Source: Paulinella micropora (lineage: Eukaryota > Cercozoa > Imbricatea > Euglyphida > Paulinellidae). Taken from it: DNA of 64,000 nt. The position numbers and the translations under genes were made by a program. Below are positions 43,880 through 53,623 of the stretch, in pieces (the stretch's first letter is position 1; every line of letters starts with the position of its first letter). The notes beneath the pieces are model-generated. The model did not search any database. It was not told the origin of the DNA and worked only from the letters and a program-made list of their open reading frames with translations. The stretch spans positions 1-64,000 of the forward strand of contig WBZZ01006409.1 of assembly GCA_019918135.1 (NCBI GenBank). Direction: 5' to 3'.

Positions 43880-44195
43880 CGCTAGGTCTTTTCTTTGTTT
43901 ACTTAGGGTAGGTAAAACAAGCTTTAATCAAATAAATCACCTGCTTAATTTTTGGCCTCCCCGTGTTTTCTTTTGTCCCCCCTTTCCCTCTCTCCCCTTC
44001 CCCCTTCCTCTCTCTCCCCCTTATCGTCCCTCTTCCCCGTTCTCTCCTCGTTCATTTACACTTTTCTTAGCCCCTGCTGAGCCTACTATATATTTACTTG
44101 TGTAGAGCCTGTGGATGTGTCCAGGGTTTTTAATTAAAAAAGCCTCATACTTCCCGCCTCCTGTTCAACGCTGTGCTTCGGCGAGCAAGCACTCC

Positions 44196-44572
44196 CTAGT
44201 TCAGTCCAGAGTCACAAAGGCGCTGGGGTCCAGGTTGACAGAGGTGTCCTGGCGCTGGGATTCGTAGATCGCGTCCACAAGCTGTCGAAGCTTCACGTAC
44301 AAGGCTCCAAGGCATACAATGATGGCGGTGAGACCGGCACAGGTCGCTTGCTTGAGCCAACGCTGCTCTTGGTCCAGCGGGGCCGGGTAGCGAATTGCGC
44401 CGTTGCCAATCACGGCTAGGGCCGCAATGGCTACAACCCAGATGAGAGTTCGCAGAGTGACATCCCAGAGCCGCTGGGAACCACGCACGACGACGCCAAG
44501 TGGCGAACAAATAGTGCGCGCTGTCTGCCTCCAGCATACCTCCCTGTCATGTTCTGGCTTTGACGTTTCCAT
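44196..44572 (-). CDS. small two-helix membrane protein
   Basis: 123 residues, ATG at 44572. Two hydrophobic helices are clear: LIWVVAIAALAVIGNGA (about 62-80) and ATCAGLTAIIVCLGALYV (about 94-112). A basic Arg-rich N-terminus and a short polar tail (SQRQDTSVNLDPSAFVTLD) suggest a hairpin topology with both ends on the same side. No known family. It is isolated between the secreted-family cluster and the NADAR gene. Confidence 0.6.
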
Positions 44573-44719
44573 TTAGAACGCTATGGCTGCTACGATATAT
44601 ATTCAGCCCTGACGGTTTCTGCAAGGGGGATGCTCTCGCTGAATGGGTCGGGGCTTAATCCCCTCCCCCTGATTGCGGAGGGGGGCGCCTCCCCCACTCT
44701 TTTCTCCTCCGTGCTATGT

Positions 44720-44920
44720 TCATGAGTGGCATAAATCTTGGTGCTTCTGGCTCTGTGCGCGAGTGTGTCCAAAGGCGAATTTGCTTTCTTTTAAACGCAC
44801 GCGCGCACACAAGTACAAAGGATCTTCTAGACAGAGACTGTAGTCGCGGCAGAGTCCATCAATAAGCCAGTTGCTCTTCTTGTTGTCGTACGCGTGCCTG
44901 TATCTGAAAACAAAATGCAT
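44720..44920 (-). CDS. short hypothetical protein
   Basis: 66 residues from an ATG (MHFVFRYRHAYDNKK). The composition is protein-like (NWLIDGLCRDYSLCLEDPLY) and differs from the repeat-derived frames nearby, but no domain is recognisable. It could be a fragment of a larger lost gene. Confidence 0.35.
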   Translation of the reverse strand: MHFVFRYRHAYDNKKSNWLIDGLCRDYSLCLEDPLYLCARVRLKESKFAFGHTRAQSQKHQDLCHS

Positions 44921-44979
44921 ACTTTTGATTTATGGCCTGCGGGGGTGCCAAAAATATGTAGACTTTTTTTAGAGCACAT

Positions 44980-45175
44980 TCAAGGAAGGCGCCCCCCCCC
45001 CTCTCTCCCCTCGGATGTCGGGGAAGGAGGGGAGAGAGAGAGAGAGAGAGAGAGAACGGGAAGGGGGGAGAGAACGGGAAGGTGGGAGAGAGCGGGAAGG
45101 GGGGGGGAGAACGAGGGAGGAGGGGAAGGAACACGGAATGAGCTTAAAACCTCCCCCCCCCCGTCCGATAACTAC
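44980..45175. repeat. C-run, (GA)n and purine tract
   Basis: A C run, then about 30 bp of GA repeat, then GGGAAGGGGGGAGAG-like units and another C run. No gene. Confidence 0.8.
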
Positions 45176-45194
45176 TAGGAGAGAAAAAGCATAG

Positions 45195-45300
45195 AGGGCA
45201 GGCGCGTTGGAAAAAGTGCATTTTATTATTAAAAGCTCGATATTGTCTTACGCTTAATACAAAGAAGGCGAGAGGGTGTAAATGACTAGAGGGAAAAAGC
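45195..45300. repeat. block shared with 7110-7222
   Basis: GGCGCGTTGGAAAAAGTGCA, TTATTATTAAAAGCTCGATAT and GGTGTAAATGACTAGAGGG in the same order as at 7.1 kb. Here it lies directly before and overlaps the first codons of the NADAR gene, whereas at 7.1 kb it lies after an F-box gene. The NADAR start ATG (45282) falls inside it. Confidence 0.7.
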
Positions 45301-45914
45301 AGCCTTTGCCTATCAGAAGAAGCCTTCGCAAAACAAGGAACAAGAAAAACACCGGCTTTTATTTCTTTGCCAGTCGACATAGCTGGGCTTCGGCGTGGTA
45401 CCCCGCGAACTTTACTGAGAACACCGAGGGGCGTTTAATTAGCTACAACTGTGTAGAACAGTATCTGGGGTACCGCAAAGCGCTATTGTTTGGAGACCTG
45501 CACTCCCAGCGGGCCATACTGTGCGCCTCGCCGCCGCACGTCCAGCGACAATTGGCGGATGAAGTTGTGGGCGTAGACGAAGCGATCTGGAGCATAAGGC
45601 GCAAGGACCTTGTGTACCAGGCCAACCTGCTCAAGTTTAGTCAGAATCCAGTGCTGCTCGCACTTTTGCTAGCCACGGCCCCACGCTACATAGCCGAGGC
45701 AAACCCGCTCGATATGGTGTGGTCGATGGGGCTAAGTCGACATGATCCGCTGGCACGACAAAGGGAGGCTTGGCCAGGGCAGAACCTGCTTGGCGAGGCC
45801 CTGCGCCAAGCCCGCGACGCCCTGTCACTGCAGCTAGACACCGCGTTGGCGCGCCGCCTGCCGCACGGACAAAAAAGAGCGCGCATACAGGCTGTAGAAA
45901 AAGGCCCTGCCTAA
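45282..45914 (+). CDS. NADAR-domain (YbiA-like) N-glycosidase
   Basis: 210 residues, ATG at 45282, though the first ~10 codons lie in repeat sequence and a later start is possible. NADAR/DUF1768 features appear in order: FYFFASRHSWASAWYPANF, SYNCVEQYLGYRKALLFGD, VGVDEAIWSIRRKDLVYQAN, LKFSQNPVLLALLLAT, AEANPLDMVWSMGL (family EAsPxDxxWG, here W-S) and WPGQNLLGEALRQAR. Known members cleave N-glycosidic bonds in riboflavin intermediates (YbiA) or remove ADP-ribose from guanine in DNA, an antitoxin-like repair activity. The family is found in bacteria, protists and large DNA viruses. Length is normal plus a ~30-residue basic tail. Confidence 0.85.
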   Translation: MTRGKKQPLPIRRSLRKTRNKKNTGFYFFASRHSWASAWYPANFTENTEGRLISYNCVEQYLGYRKALLFGDLHSQRAILCASPPHVQRQLADEVVGVDEAIWSIRRKDLVYQANLLKFSQNPVLLALLLATAPRYIAEANPLDMVWSMGLSRHDPLARQREAWPGQNLLGEALRQARDALSLQLDTALARRLPHGQKRARIQAVEKGPA

Positions 45915-45919
45915 ACTTT

Positions 45920-46150
45920 TTTTAGAATTAAGCAAGTCTTGTCAAGCCTTTTTAATCAAGAAAAAAGAAATAAAAACTTCTTGCCGGACCCCAACTTGCG
46001 CCAAGGGCAAGAAAATCTTGCTTCGATTGATCCAGGCCAGACCCTTGCGCACGTCTAGGCCTCCCAGGGTCTATGTCTTCCTCTTCCAAGTCGGAGTCGT
46101 CTTTTTCTTCGTCCCCTTCTCTTTCTGTCTGGTCTGGTTGCTTTGTTGTT
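45920..46150. other. spacer, no gene seen
   Basis: AT-rich 3' region of the NADAR gene (TTTTTAATCAAGAAAAAAG) and a short CT-rich stretch. Nothing else supported. Confidence 0.4.
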
Positions 46151-46153
46151 GCG

Positions 46154-47380
46154 TTAATAGTACTTCTTAATGATAGAACCTATCACGTCGTCCGGTAGAC
46201 CACACTCTTGCAGTGCCTGTGTTGACCCTGGCGTAGGACGGTAGTTACTTAGTATTTTCCACGCAAGGGGCGCTTGCTGTTGCAGAATGTCCAGTTTGCC
46301 TCCAAAAAACAGCTCGAAATATGGTTTGAGCACATCGCTCGCGTACATCCAGAAACTATTGGACAAATGCAACAGATTCGTTTCGTAGTGCTGGTCGGAC
46401 GGCGTGGCTCTGCAGCAAAACACGTCCCAAACATACATCCACGCTCGGGCTGCGTGAAAGCTCGATTTAACTTTGATGTGTGGTTTGATCGACACCTGGC
46501 TCCAGGCACAAACACGACGCACGAAGGCGGTTTCAGGGTTTGTCACGTCCCAATCTTCTTCTTGGCTTTTTTCAGGTTCCGGACAAGGATAGCAGGCTAG
46601 CTCATGGAATTCAAAAAAATCGTCCCACTCTGCGCGGTTTTCTTGTATCTTCTTTTCCAGGTGTTTAGCCGACTTGTACACTTCTGTTCGCCAATAATCC
46701 CAAAATCCCCATAGCAGCTCAATTCTGACTTTTCGAGCCACGCGATTGCGGGGAGCTCCGATGAAGACCTTGGCATCCCATTCGTACCCATCTTTTTCCT
46801 GCAGAAAGCTGTTGATCGCAGCAGGGTCTTGCCGCCAAGGCACGTTGCGCTTGTTGCACCAGCTCACCCAATCTAGATAAAGCCGCCTGTCGCGCCTCCT
46901 GGTAGCCAGTTTTAGTTTCCCGTACAAGCCGACGCTCGAGTCTTTCCAGGTCTTCACTTATTTTGCGGAATAAATTGTACTTGTTGTTGTCTCTTACCAT
47001 GGCGCACAGTCTGTGACACACTGCAGCTAGGTTTTCGTGCTGACATGGCGCCCCCTCGCCTTTGCTGTGTCGACATGACTTTTTTTCGCTTTTGTTCTGC
47101 AACAGGGCTAGCAAAGGCACCACACGTCCCAACTCTTGCAGGACCTGCCCTACGGCGTTGCGCGTGAAGTAGTCCTGCAAGTGTTAGACGCGGGTGTTGT
47201 TAGGAGTTCATTACTAAAATCGCCTGACAAGGATTCTCTGCAGGGATGGCATAAGCGTCCAACGGGCACTCAGCGGGGCTAACAATACGAACCGGTTTAT
47301 TCGCAGCAAATTCTGTTCCGAGTGTACTTAAGAATTTCCGCAGGGCTTTCGTCACTTTGTCTTCTTCTTGTTGCATCATT
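46154..47380 (-). pseudogene. unidentified gene in several frames, broken
   Basis: Three overlapping pieces on one strand: a short frame at 47377-47201 (MMQQEEDKVTKALRKFLST to AILVMNS), a middle piece reaching back from 47180 (EGAPCQHENLAAVCHRLCAM, NLFRKISEDLERLERRLV) and a last piece ending at 46154 (LYLDWVSWCNKRNVPW to CGLPDDVIGSIIKKYY). Composition is protein-like throughout, so it was probably one gene with about two breaks. There is no known domain; the middle has a His/Cys patch (SCRHSKGEGAPCQHEN) and helices. Both ends are recognisable in the deleted relic at 8398-8860. Confidence 0.6.
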
Positions 47381-47389
47381 CCAGAACCA

Positions 47390-48250
47390 GCGGTAGGAGA
47401 TCAAGACCTCTCCCTCTCTCTCTCTTTTTGTCCTCTCACTCCTCTTCTCATTACTTAGTATGGCCCCTTTTTTTTCAAACAGGATTTTCTCTTTCCCTCT
47501 TCTTTTTTTTGCACAAGATTTGTCGCCAAATTTGCATATGTGTGCGCCCGGAATGATATGGCTGCGGAGTCTCGACAGGGGAGAAAGGGGGGGGGCGCCC
47601 GGCTTTTGGGGGGGGGGGGGCTTAGTTGAGACGTTTCATGTATTTTTTTTTTGTAGCTTCTGCGCTCTCCCCTCTCCCCTTGCCCTTCCCCTGTTCTTTG
47701 AGCCCCCCGGGCTCAGGGGGCTCAGGGGGGAGGAAGGGAAAAAAGGGGGGAGGGGGGGGGGGCGCCCCCCCCCCCCCCATCTAAAGCCACAAATCAACGT
47801 GCTCACTTTGTGACCTTTTGCCGGGGGCATGGCCCTGCCTCTTGGCTTTATGGGCCCTGTCTTGAGGCGGCGCACTCTCTGGGACAGAGAGGCAAGGCCC
47901 CCGCGCCGCCTCATTGGAAGTTACTCGCGCCCTCCTGTCCCTCCCCCTCCCTCTACCGCTCCTAGTTTTCAGTGTCAAGTGTAAGACTTTTTCGAGTTTT
48001 CATTAAAAAACTTTTTTTGCAGTTCTTGGCGCGCCCCTCTACCTTTCAAGTTACAATTTCTAGTGGCGCGAGTCGCGGTGCGCGCACGAGGGGTGTGATA
48101 TGGCCGAAAAGGGAAGCACTCCGGCCAGCGGCAAAGACCGCGCCCTTATTTCGGCCATATTACAACCCTGCGTACTGCGCTAGGCACTCGCAGGCCAGAC
48201 AGTGCTGCAGGCTGTAGCCGCGCAAGCGACCTGATCAAAGTCTTTGAATT
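47390..48250. repeat. repeat-filled spacer
   Basis: Contents in order: CT-rich tract; TTGTCGCCAAATTTGCATAT (also at 50259); GGAGTCTCGACAGGGGAGAA (also at 50436 and 56476); GCTTAGTTGAGACGTTTCAT and GAGCCCCCCGGGCTCAGGGG (also near 18175, 18375 and 56516-56620); TCTAAAGCCACAAATCAACG and the following ~130 bp (also at 50518-50690); one reversed 3'-end repeat near 47960-48035; foldback 48095-48172. No gene. Confidence 0.75.
48095..48172. repeat. foldback element
   Basis: GTGATATGGCCGAAAAGGGA paired with CCCTTATTTCGGCCATATTAC. A close match to the core arm sequence. Confidence 0.75.
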
Positions 48251-48254
48251 AAAT

Positions 48255-50054
48255 TTAAGATTGAGCCTCGTCTGCTTTCTTTTTCACAGTTTCCAAAAGA
48301 TTTTCGAATGTATAAGAGGGCAGCAGCCCGGGCCTGAGGTTACGTATCTGTGTGAGAATAGCCGACAGAGCTCTTAACATCTTTGCTTTGGCGTCGGCGG
48401 GCACTTGTGGGGAGAGCCGACCCCACAAGAAATTCATAAAAATTTCGACAGCGGAACCGAATCTGTCATCATACAGCTCCGCCGCATACCAACGTTGTAG
48501 CGTACTCATCAGCTCGGAGACGTCTTGCCAGTAATAACTGTCGTGGTTACCAAACTCCGTCACCGTTGTGCTCAGATCCTTGATCTCTTGATCCAGTTTC
48601 TGCTGAACGTCTTTGCTGATTTTTGCTCTTTCTTTTTCAGCCTTGGCGCGGGCGTTTGCGTCAAGATCGGTCAACTTCTTCTTCGCGGAGAGAACAGCCT
48701 CTTTCCACCCTGGAATCAGCGTAGGCCTGTACTTGCCTATTCCCTCCAGAATAGCGACCAGGGCCTCCACAAAATTCGCTATTCTTTTTCTCGTCGTGGC
48801 CGGTGACGTAAAGCCTGACTTGTTTAGGCCGGATGCATCTTTGGCCCACTTAAACGCTAAAAAGGTTGCGAGTCGGGAGTCGATCTCGCCCTCATACCTG
48901 TCTGTCTCGTACCATTTGGCAAGCTCCTCCACCACGTCAGCATCACGCCAATTATAACTTCTTTCGTTGCCGTAATTTTTTACCAAGCCGCGCAGACTTC
49001 CAATGTGCTCGTTCAGGGACTTTTGCTGGGCAGCAGTAATTTTAGCTCTTTCCTCTATAGCAGTGGCTTTTCTTTCGGCCTCGGCTCGTTTCTCACGACG
49101 CTTTTTCAGCCATCCTTCGTATTGTTGCGTCTGCGCCTGTAGCAAATCCCAATCCGACAATTGGTTTTTTACCCTCTGCTTGGCACCTACCACTGACTCA
49201 TTCTCCACTGCAACGTAGAGCACTCTCGAATGCCAATCAAGGGCTTGTTTCAATTCCGCAAGTTTTATTGTCTGGTCATGGATGGCCTGCTCCACTCGCA
49301 GCTCATTGTCAGGCGTAGCGGGTATTGCCAAAGGAGCTGGTGTAGGCATATTAATAATTGGCAAATTACCAGCAAGCTTGATTTCGTTGTAACCGTCGTG
49401 GGAGCGCACATCATATTCGTACGTGTACTCGGTCCGTACAGGTGTTCCAGGGGATAGTATGTACCGACGTTTGTTGTCCCACCCTCGCACATCTTTCCAC
49501 CCGGGGATCTTCCCGGAATCAATGACGCAAAGAGCCCAGCCCTCTCGGGTGATTTCGCGCATGAAATCGCCATACGAAGGAAAACCCACTTTGTCTTCCT
49601 GTGTAAAAAACTCAGTGGTCATAATCTCCACACATGGGAGTCCCTGAAAAACATACAGATCAGCTGTGCCCGTTAGGCCCTTAACGAAGTTCTCCCAGCT
49701 ACCGCCCTTCCTGTTGAACTTCTCCAGCAGTTCGGAGATCTGGTAAATCCGGGGGGGCTGTTTCGCCTTTGCACTTTGTACCCAGAGGACGCCGTAATCG
49801 TCGAGGGCTTTCTTGAGGGCTTCTTCGGTTCCTGGCTTGCAAAGTTTAATAAAGGGATCCACGGCCGAGGCCTGGATGGCATTGGTAATGAAAAAGCATT
49901 CGCTGGTGAGGTTTGCCGTGTCACACAAAACTTGTTTCCAGATTTTTGCTTCGTCGTCGCCTCCTTCTGTCTGTCGAACTTTTGATTCCAATTCTGCAAC
50001 GGTGTAAAAAGCCCGCTTGGGCTTTTTGCCACAGCCCTGGCAGGGTACCGCCAT
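48255..50054 (-). CDS. unknown protein with tandem C-terminal domains
   Basis: 599 residues, ATG at 50054. The N-terminus has a CQGCGKKPK zinc-knuckle-like start and a globular domain to about residue 245 (PCVEIMTTEFFTQEDKVGF, GWALCVIDSGKIPGWKDV). A coiled coil follows (KKRREKRAEAERKATAIEER). Two copies of a ~125-residue helical domain then come in tandem: NYGNERSYNWRDADVVEEL with KWYETDRYEGEIDSRLATF and RPTLIPGWKEAV, then EFGNHDSYYWQDVSELMST with RWYAAELYDDRFGSAVEIF and RPGLLPSYTFEN. Codon GC is lower than in the F-box genes. No known family; no signal or membrane segment, so probably cytosolic, perhaps a scaffold. Confidence 0.7.
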   Translation of the reverse strand: MAVPCQGCGKKPKRAFYTVAELESKVRQTEGGDDEAKIWKQVLCDTANLTSECFFITNAIQASAVDPFIKLCKPGTEEALKKALDDYGVLWVQSAKAKQPPRIYQISELLEKFNRKGGSWENFVKGLTGTADLYVFQGLPCVEIMTTEFFTQEDKVGFPSYGDFMREITREGWALCVIDSGKIPGWKDVRGWDNKRRYILSPGTPVRTEYTYEYDVRSHDGYNEIKLAGNLPIINMPTPAPLAIPATPDNELRVEQAIHDQTIKLAELKQALDWHSRVLYVAVENESVVGAKQRVKNQLSDWDLLQAQTQQYEGWLKKRREKRAEAERKATAIEERAKITAAQQKSLNEHIGSLRGLVKNYGNERSYNWRDADVVEELAKWYETDRYEGEIDSRLATFLAFKWAKDASGLNKSGFTSPATTRKRIANFVEALVAILEGIGKYRPTLIPGWKEAVLSAKKKLTDLDANARAKAEKERAKISKDVQQKLDQEIKDLSTTVTEFGNHDSYYWQDVSELMSTLQRWYAAELYDDRFGSAVEIFMNFLWGRLSPQVPADAKAKMLRALSAILTQIRNLRPGLLPSYTFENLLETVKKKADEAQS

Positions 50055-50291
50055 GACTATACCAAAAACCAGGTTTTTTCTTTCTTTTTCTTTTTATAGG
50101 GGGGAGGGTTTTTTTAATATACCAATAAAACAAAGAGGGGAGAAGATCACGGCCGCTGGCGCCGTGATGGAAGAGGGGGGAAGGGAGGGTTTTCCCCCCT
50201 CTTCCCTCTCCTCTCCCTCTTCCCTCTTTCTTTCTTCTTTTTTTCTTTGCACAGAATTTGTCGCCAAATTTGCGTATGTGTGCGCCTGGAA

Positions 50292-50358
50292 TGATATGGC
50301 CGAAAATGGCAGTATTGCCAGAAAAGCATGGAAACGCTGCCCTTTTCAGCCATATCAC
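50292..50358. repeat. foldback element
   Basis: TGATATGGCCGAAAATGGCA paired with TGCCCTTTTCAGCCATATCA. The right arm and next ~120 bp recur at 56370-56515. Confidence 0.75.
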
Positions 50359-50475
50359 ATGCACAGACCGCCAAGCCGCCTTCGCTAAAAGCGCTATCAA
50401 GAAAGTACCAAAAAGAAATGTACTCGTTCAGCCGGAGTCTCGACAAGGGAGAAGGGGGGGCGCCCGGCATTGGGG
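50330..50475. repeat. segment repeated at 56370-56515
   Basis: Right foldback arm, ACATGCACAGACCGCCAAGC, GCGCTATCAAGAAAGTACCA and GTTCAGCCGGAGTCTCGACA, in the same order in both places with few differences, so this was a single moved or duplicated block. 47550-47600 has its last part only. Confidence 0.75.
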
Positions 50476-50735
50476 GGAGGAAGGGAAAAAACAGGGAGGG
50501 GGGGGGGCGCCCCCCCCTCTAAAGCCACAAATCAACGTACTCACTTTGTGACCAAGTACAGGCATGGCCCTGCCCCTTGGCTTTATGGGCACTGTCTCGA
50601 CTACAAACTCCGTCTAAGTCATACGACGAGTGACTCCTCCAATGAGGCGGCGCACTCTATGGGACAGAGAGGCAAGGCCCCCCGAGCCTCCCCCCCTACA
50701 TGCTGCGCCAGCGGGCGGGCTTTATCCCTAGAGGA

Positions 50736-51390
50736 TAAAAAAAAAGAAAAAAAAACCCGCCTGAGCAGGGGTCGGGGCTGTCGGAGCGGGGGCTCGGTGT
50801 CCAGCGCGCCCCGACTCAGCACCCAAGCCCTAGCTCAGGCGGGGCCAGCTGCGCTCCAGCGCCATGTCGCGATTTTTTCTAGAGGCGCTGAGACATAAAC
50901 CGCGGGGGGTGTGGGGGGTTGGAAAAAAAAAGAAAAAAAAACCCGCCTGAGCAGGGGGTCGGGGCTGTCGGAGCGGGGGCTCGGTGCCCAGCGCGCCCCG
51001 ACTCAGCACCCAAGCCCTAGCTCAGGCGGGGCCAGCTGCGCTCCAGCGCCATGTCGCGATTTTTTCTAGAGGCGCTGAGACATAAACCGCGGGGGGTGTG
51101 GGGGGTTGGAAAAAAAAGAAGAAAAAAAACCCGCCTGAGCAGGGGGTCGGGGCTGTCGGAGCGGGGGCTCGGTGCCCAGCGCGCCCCGACTCAGCACCCG
51201 AGCCCTAGCTCAGGCGGGGCCGGCTGCGCTCCAGCGCCATGTCGCGATTTTTTCTAGAGGCGCTGAGACATAAACCGCGGGGGGTGTGGGGGGTTGGAAA
51301 AAAAAAAGAAAAAAAACCCGCCTGAGCAGGGGGTCGGGGCTGTCGGAGCGGTGGCTCGGTGCCCAGCGAGCCCCGACTCAGCACCCATAT
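50736..51390 (+). repeat. satellite array A, ~187-bp units, about 3.5 copies
   Basis: Unit starts with a run of A, then CCCGCCTGAGCAGGGGTCGG, GCTGTCGGAGCGGGGGCTCG, GCTCAGGCGGGGCCAGCTGC, GCGCCATGTCGCGATTTTTT, CTAGAGGCGCTGAGACATAA and ACCGCGGGGGGTGTGGGG. Unit starts near 50756, 50942, 51130 and 51317 (186-188 bp apart). Each unit has internal inverted arms CCCGCCTGAGC and GCTCAGGCGGG about 75 bp apart. Copies differ at only a few bases, pointing to recent amplification or gene conversion. Frames inside it are not genes. Confidence 0.9.
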
Positions 51391-52150
51391 CCCCACCGGG
51401 GTAGGGGTGCGTGTTCAGGGACGGGGTTTTTACGCACATCCCTCACTCCCCTTACCTCTTGTCAAAGTTCGAAAAATCAAAAATTCTAAATTCATCAAGA
51501 CAGAAAAAAAGACAGAAAAAATATAATGAAGGGAGTGGCTGGCGAAAAGGTCTCTGGGGGAAGGCGGGGTTTGCCACTGCGCCGTTCCAGAGACCCACGC
51601 CTAGGCCCGCGTCGATAGAGGGGTCAGCTGCTTATCCTCTCCTCTTAAGCCAAGAGAGCTAGCAAATCAAATAAGAGAGAAAACACAAGAGAAAAAAAAG
51701 AGGTGAATGGGATAAAGAAAGTAAAAAAAGAAAGAGGGGTCTCGTTCTGACGAGACCCATACAAAACCTCGCGTCTATGCTTTTCTTTCAGCGTTACGCA
51801 CACAAATCCCTGTACAGTTTCTTTTTCTCAAGGCAAACACAAACCCAAAAACTCCCCCCTTACGCCAGTCCGCCAATTGGGTTTTGAAAAAGACAGAGGA
51901 AGATTAGAACGAAGATGAAGAGTGACAGAAAAAAAGAAGGGGAGGGGGGAAAGGATCTGTTTTTAGCAAACAAACGTCCAAAGCCCGGCTCTTACGCGAT
52001 GCTGATTTACATTTGCGCCCCTCCCTCCCTTCCTTCCGCTGGTCTTTTGAACAGAAGACAAGACCATTTCACTTTTTTCATCTCCTTTCCTTTTTATTTT
52101 CCGGAGTAAAACTGTTTATTATCTGGGCCATAAAAGGCAAATTCTTGACA
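51391..52150. other. AT-richer unique spacer with two hairpins, no gene
   Basis: Between the two satellite arrays. Hairpins: GGTCTCTGG with CCAGAGACC enclosing ~28 nt (51549-51596), and GGGTCTCGT with ACGAGACCC around a 4-nt loop (51737-51758). Long A-rich stretches lie at 51470-51530 and 51660-51740. A 64-codon frame at 51915-52109 is not convincing. It could hold a structured RNA or an origin-like region; no known RNA family was recognised. Confidence 0.45.
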
Positions 52151-52715
52151 CGCGCTGGAGCGAAGCCCGGCCCCGCCCGAGCTAGGGCTTAGGGCGCTCA
52201 GACGGGGCGCCATTAATTTTTTTTGTACATCCCAAGCGCGACCCTGCCTCTCCCCCTTTCCACTCCCGCTCCCAGTTTTCAGTGCCAGGTGTAAGACCGT
52301 CGAGCTTTAATTAAAAAAACATTCGCACTTTTTGGCGCCCCCTTCCCTCTCCTTCTCCTAGTTCTCAGTGTCAAGTATAAGACTTTGTCGAGCTTTAAAT
52401 CAGCATACTTTACACTTTCTTGGCGCGCGCAAAGGCAGATCGTGCTTGCCCCGCCCCTTCCCTCTCCCTCTCTTAGTTCTCAGTGCCAAGATTAAAATTT
52501 TGTCAGGGATTCTTTTTTATTAATTTTCTCTTGTACATTCTTAGCGCGCCCCTACCACCCCCTTTCCCTCTCCCGATTCTCAGACGGGGGACTAATTCCT
52601 ACTCCCCGGCTTCTTCCCTCTCCCCCTCTTGAATGCCAAGTGCAAGGCTTTGTCGAGCTTTAATAACAAAAATTCTTACATTCTTGGCGCCCCCCCCCTT
52701 CCCCCCGCCCCGAGG
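52140..52715. repeat. 3'-end repeats in reverse orientation plus a satellite fragment
   Basis: 52150-52205 is a piece of the satellite unit (CCCCGCCCGAGCTAGGGCTT). From 52260 there are four 3'-end repeat units read as CAGTGCCAGGTGTAAGACC, GTCGAGCTTTAATTAAAAA and TTTTTGGCGCCCCCTTCCC, the reverse complement of the 16-19 kb array. Starts near 52280, 52360, 52470 and 52630. Confidence 0.8.
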
Positions 52716-53147
52716 AAGGGAGCGCACTTGCACCAAGCCCCTGCTCCGACAGCCCCGACCCCGGCTCAGACAGGGGTTTTGGGGTACCAAAAAAAACCCC
52801 ACCACCCCCCCGCGGTTTATGTCTCAGCGCCTCTAGAGAAACCGTGACATGGCGCTGGAGCGCTGCTCGGTCCCGCCCGAGCTAGGGCTCAGTGCGCTCA
52901 GACGGGAGCGCACTTGCACCAAAGCCCCCGCTCCGACAGCCCCGACCCCGGCTCAGGCAGGGGTTTTTTGGGTACCAAAAAAAACCCCACCACCCCCCGC
53001 GGTTTATGTCTCAGCGCCTCTAGAAAAACTGCGACATGGCGCTGGAGCGCTGCTCGGTCCCGCCCGAGCTAGGGCTCAGGGCGCTCAGACGGGGGCGCAC
53101 TTGCACCAAGCCCCCGCTCCGACAGCCCCGACCCCTGGCTCAGGCGG
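52712..53147 (-). repeat. satellite array B, inverted relative to array A
   Basis: About 2.3 copies of the reverse complement of the array A unit, starting near 52721, 52907 and 53095 (186-188 bp apart): GCGCACTTGCACCAAGCCCC, GCTCCGACAGCCCCGACCCC, CGCGGTTTATGTCTCAGCGC. Units differ more from array A than from each other, with GCGCACTTGCACC present only here. Confidence 0.88.
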
Positions 53148-53620
53148 GGGGGGGGTAAAGGTTATCCCCGAACTCCCCGGAGGGGGGAATGAAAATTTGC
53201 ATAATTTAGCACGAAATGGACAGGCCGTTCCGGCCCTACAAAAGGTAATGTAAATAAACATTTTTTGGGGAGAAGAAGAGAGCCAAAGGTTTTTGGCAAA
53301 AGCTCGAGAGAACTTTTTTTTTCTGTCTAAGAAAGAAGAGGGCGAGAAAGGATGGAAAGAGGGGGGGGGACGGGGGAGAGGGAAGAAGAAAAGAGGGGGG
53401 GGGGGGAGGGAACAAATTTTTCTCCCTCCGAAGTTCTCTCTACCCAAATTATCATTACATTCTTTTTAAATACCAAAAAAGATAGAATTATTCGCAGGTT
53501 TTGTTAAACCTAAGGAAGTGGGCAGAAGCAGGGGCAGAATCTTTTGCCTTTTCCCTTAGATATTCATCGCAATTTCACGTGAAATTTTCCCGTGAGGACT
53601 AAACTAATCTTCTTTTTTTT
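53148..53620. other. spacer, no gene seen
   Basis: A purine-rich tract (53330-53420) between AT-rich stretches. The part just before 53624 is pyrimidine-rich and ends in TTTTTTTTTGTATGTGCAG, resembling a splice acceptor, but no donor or upstream exon was found. Confidence 0.4.
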
Positions 53621-53623
53621 TGT

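Noticed and set aside
50470-51490. Open frames of 60-140 codons in the satellite array
   Set aside because: The same frames reappear in each unit with A-run and G-run translations; no protein character.
51545-51600. Spliceosomal snRNA or 5S rRNA in the gene-free core
   Set aside because: No Sm site, U-snRNA boxes or 5S internal promoter boxes recognised; only a hairpin.
50736-53147. CRISPR array
   Set aside because: Units are ~187 bp directly abutting with no unique spacers, and arrays are in opposite orientation; this is a satellite.
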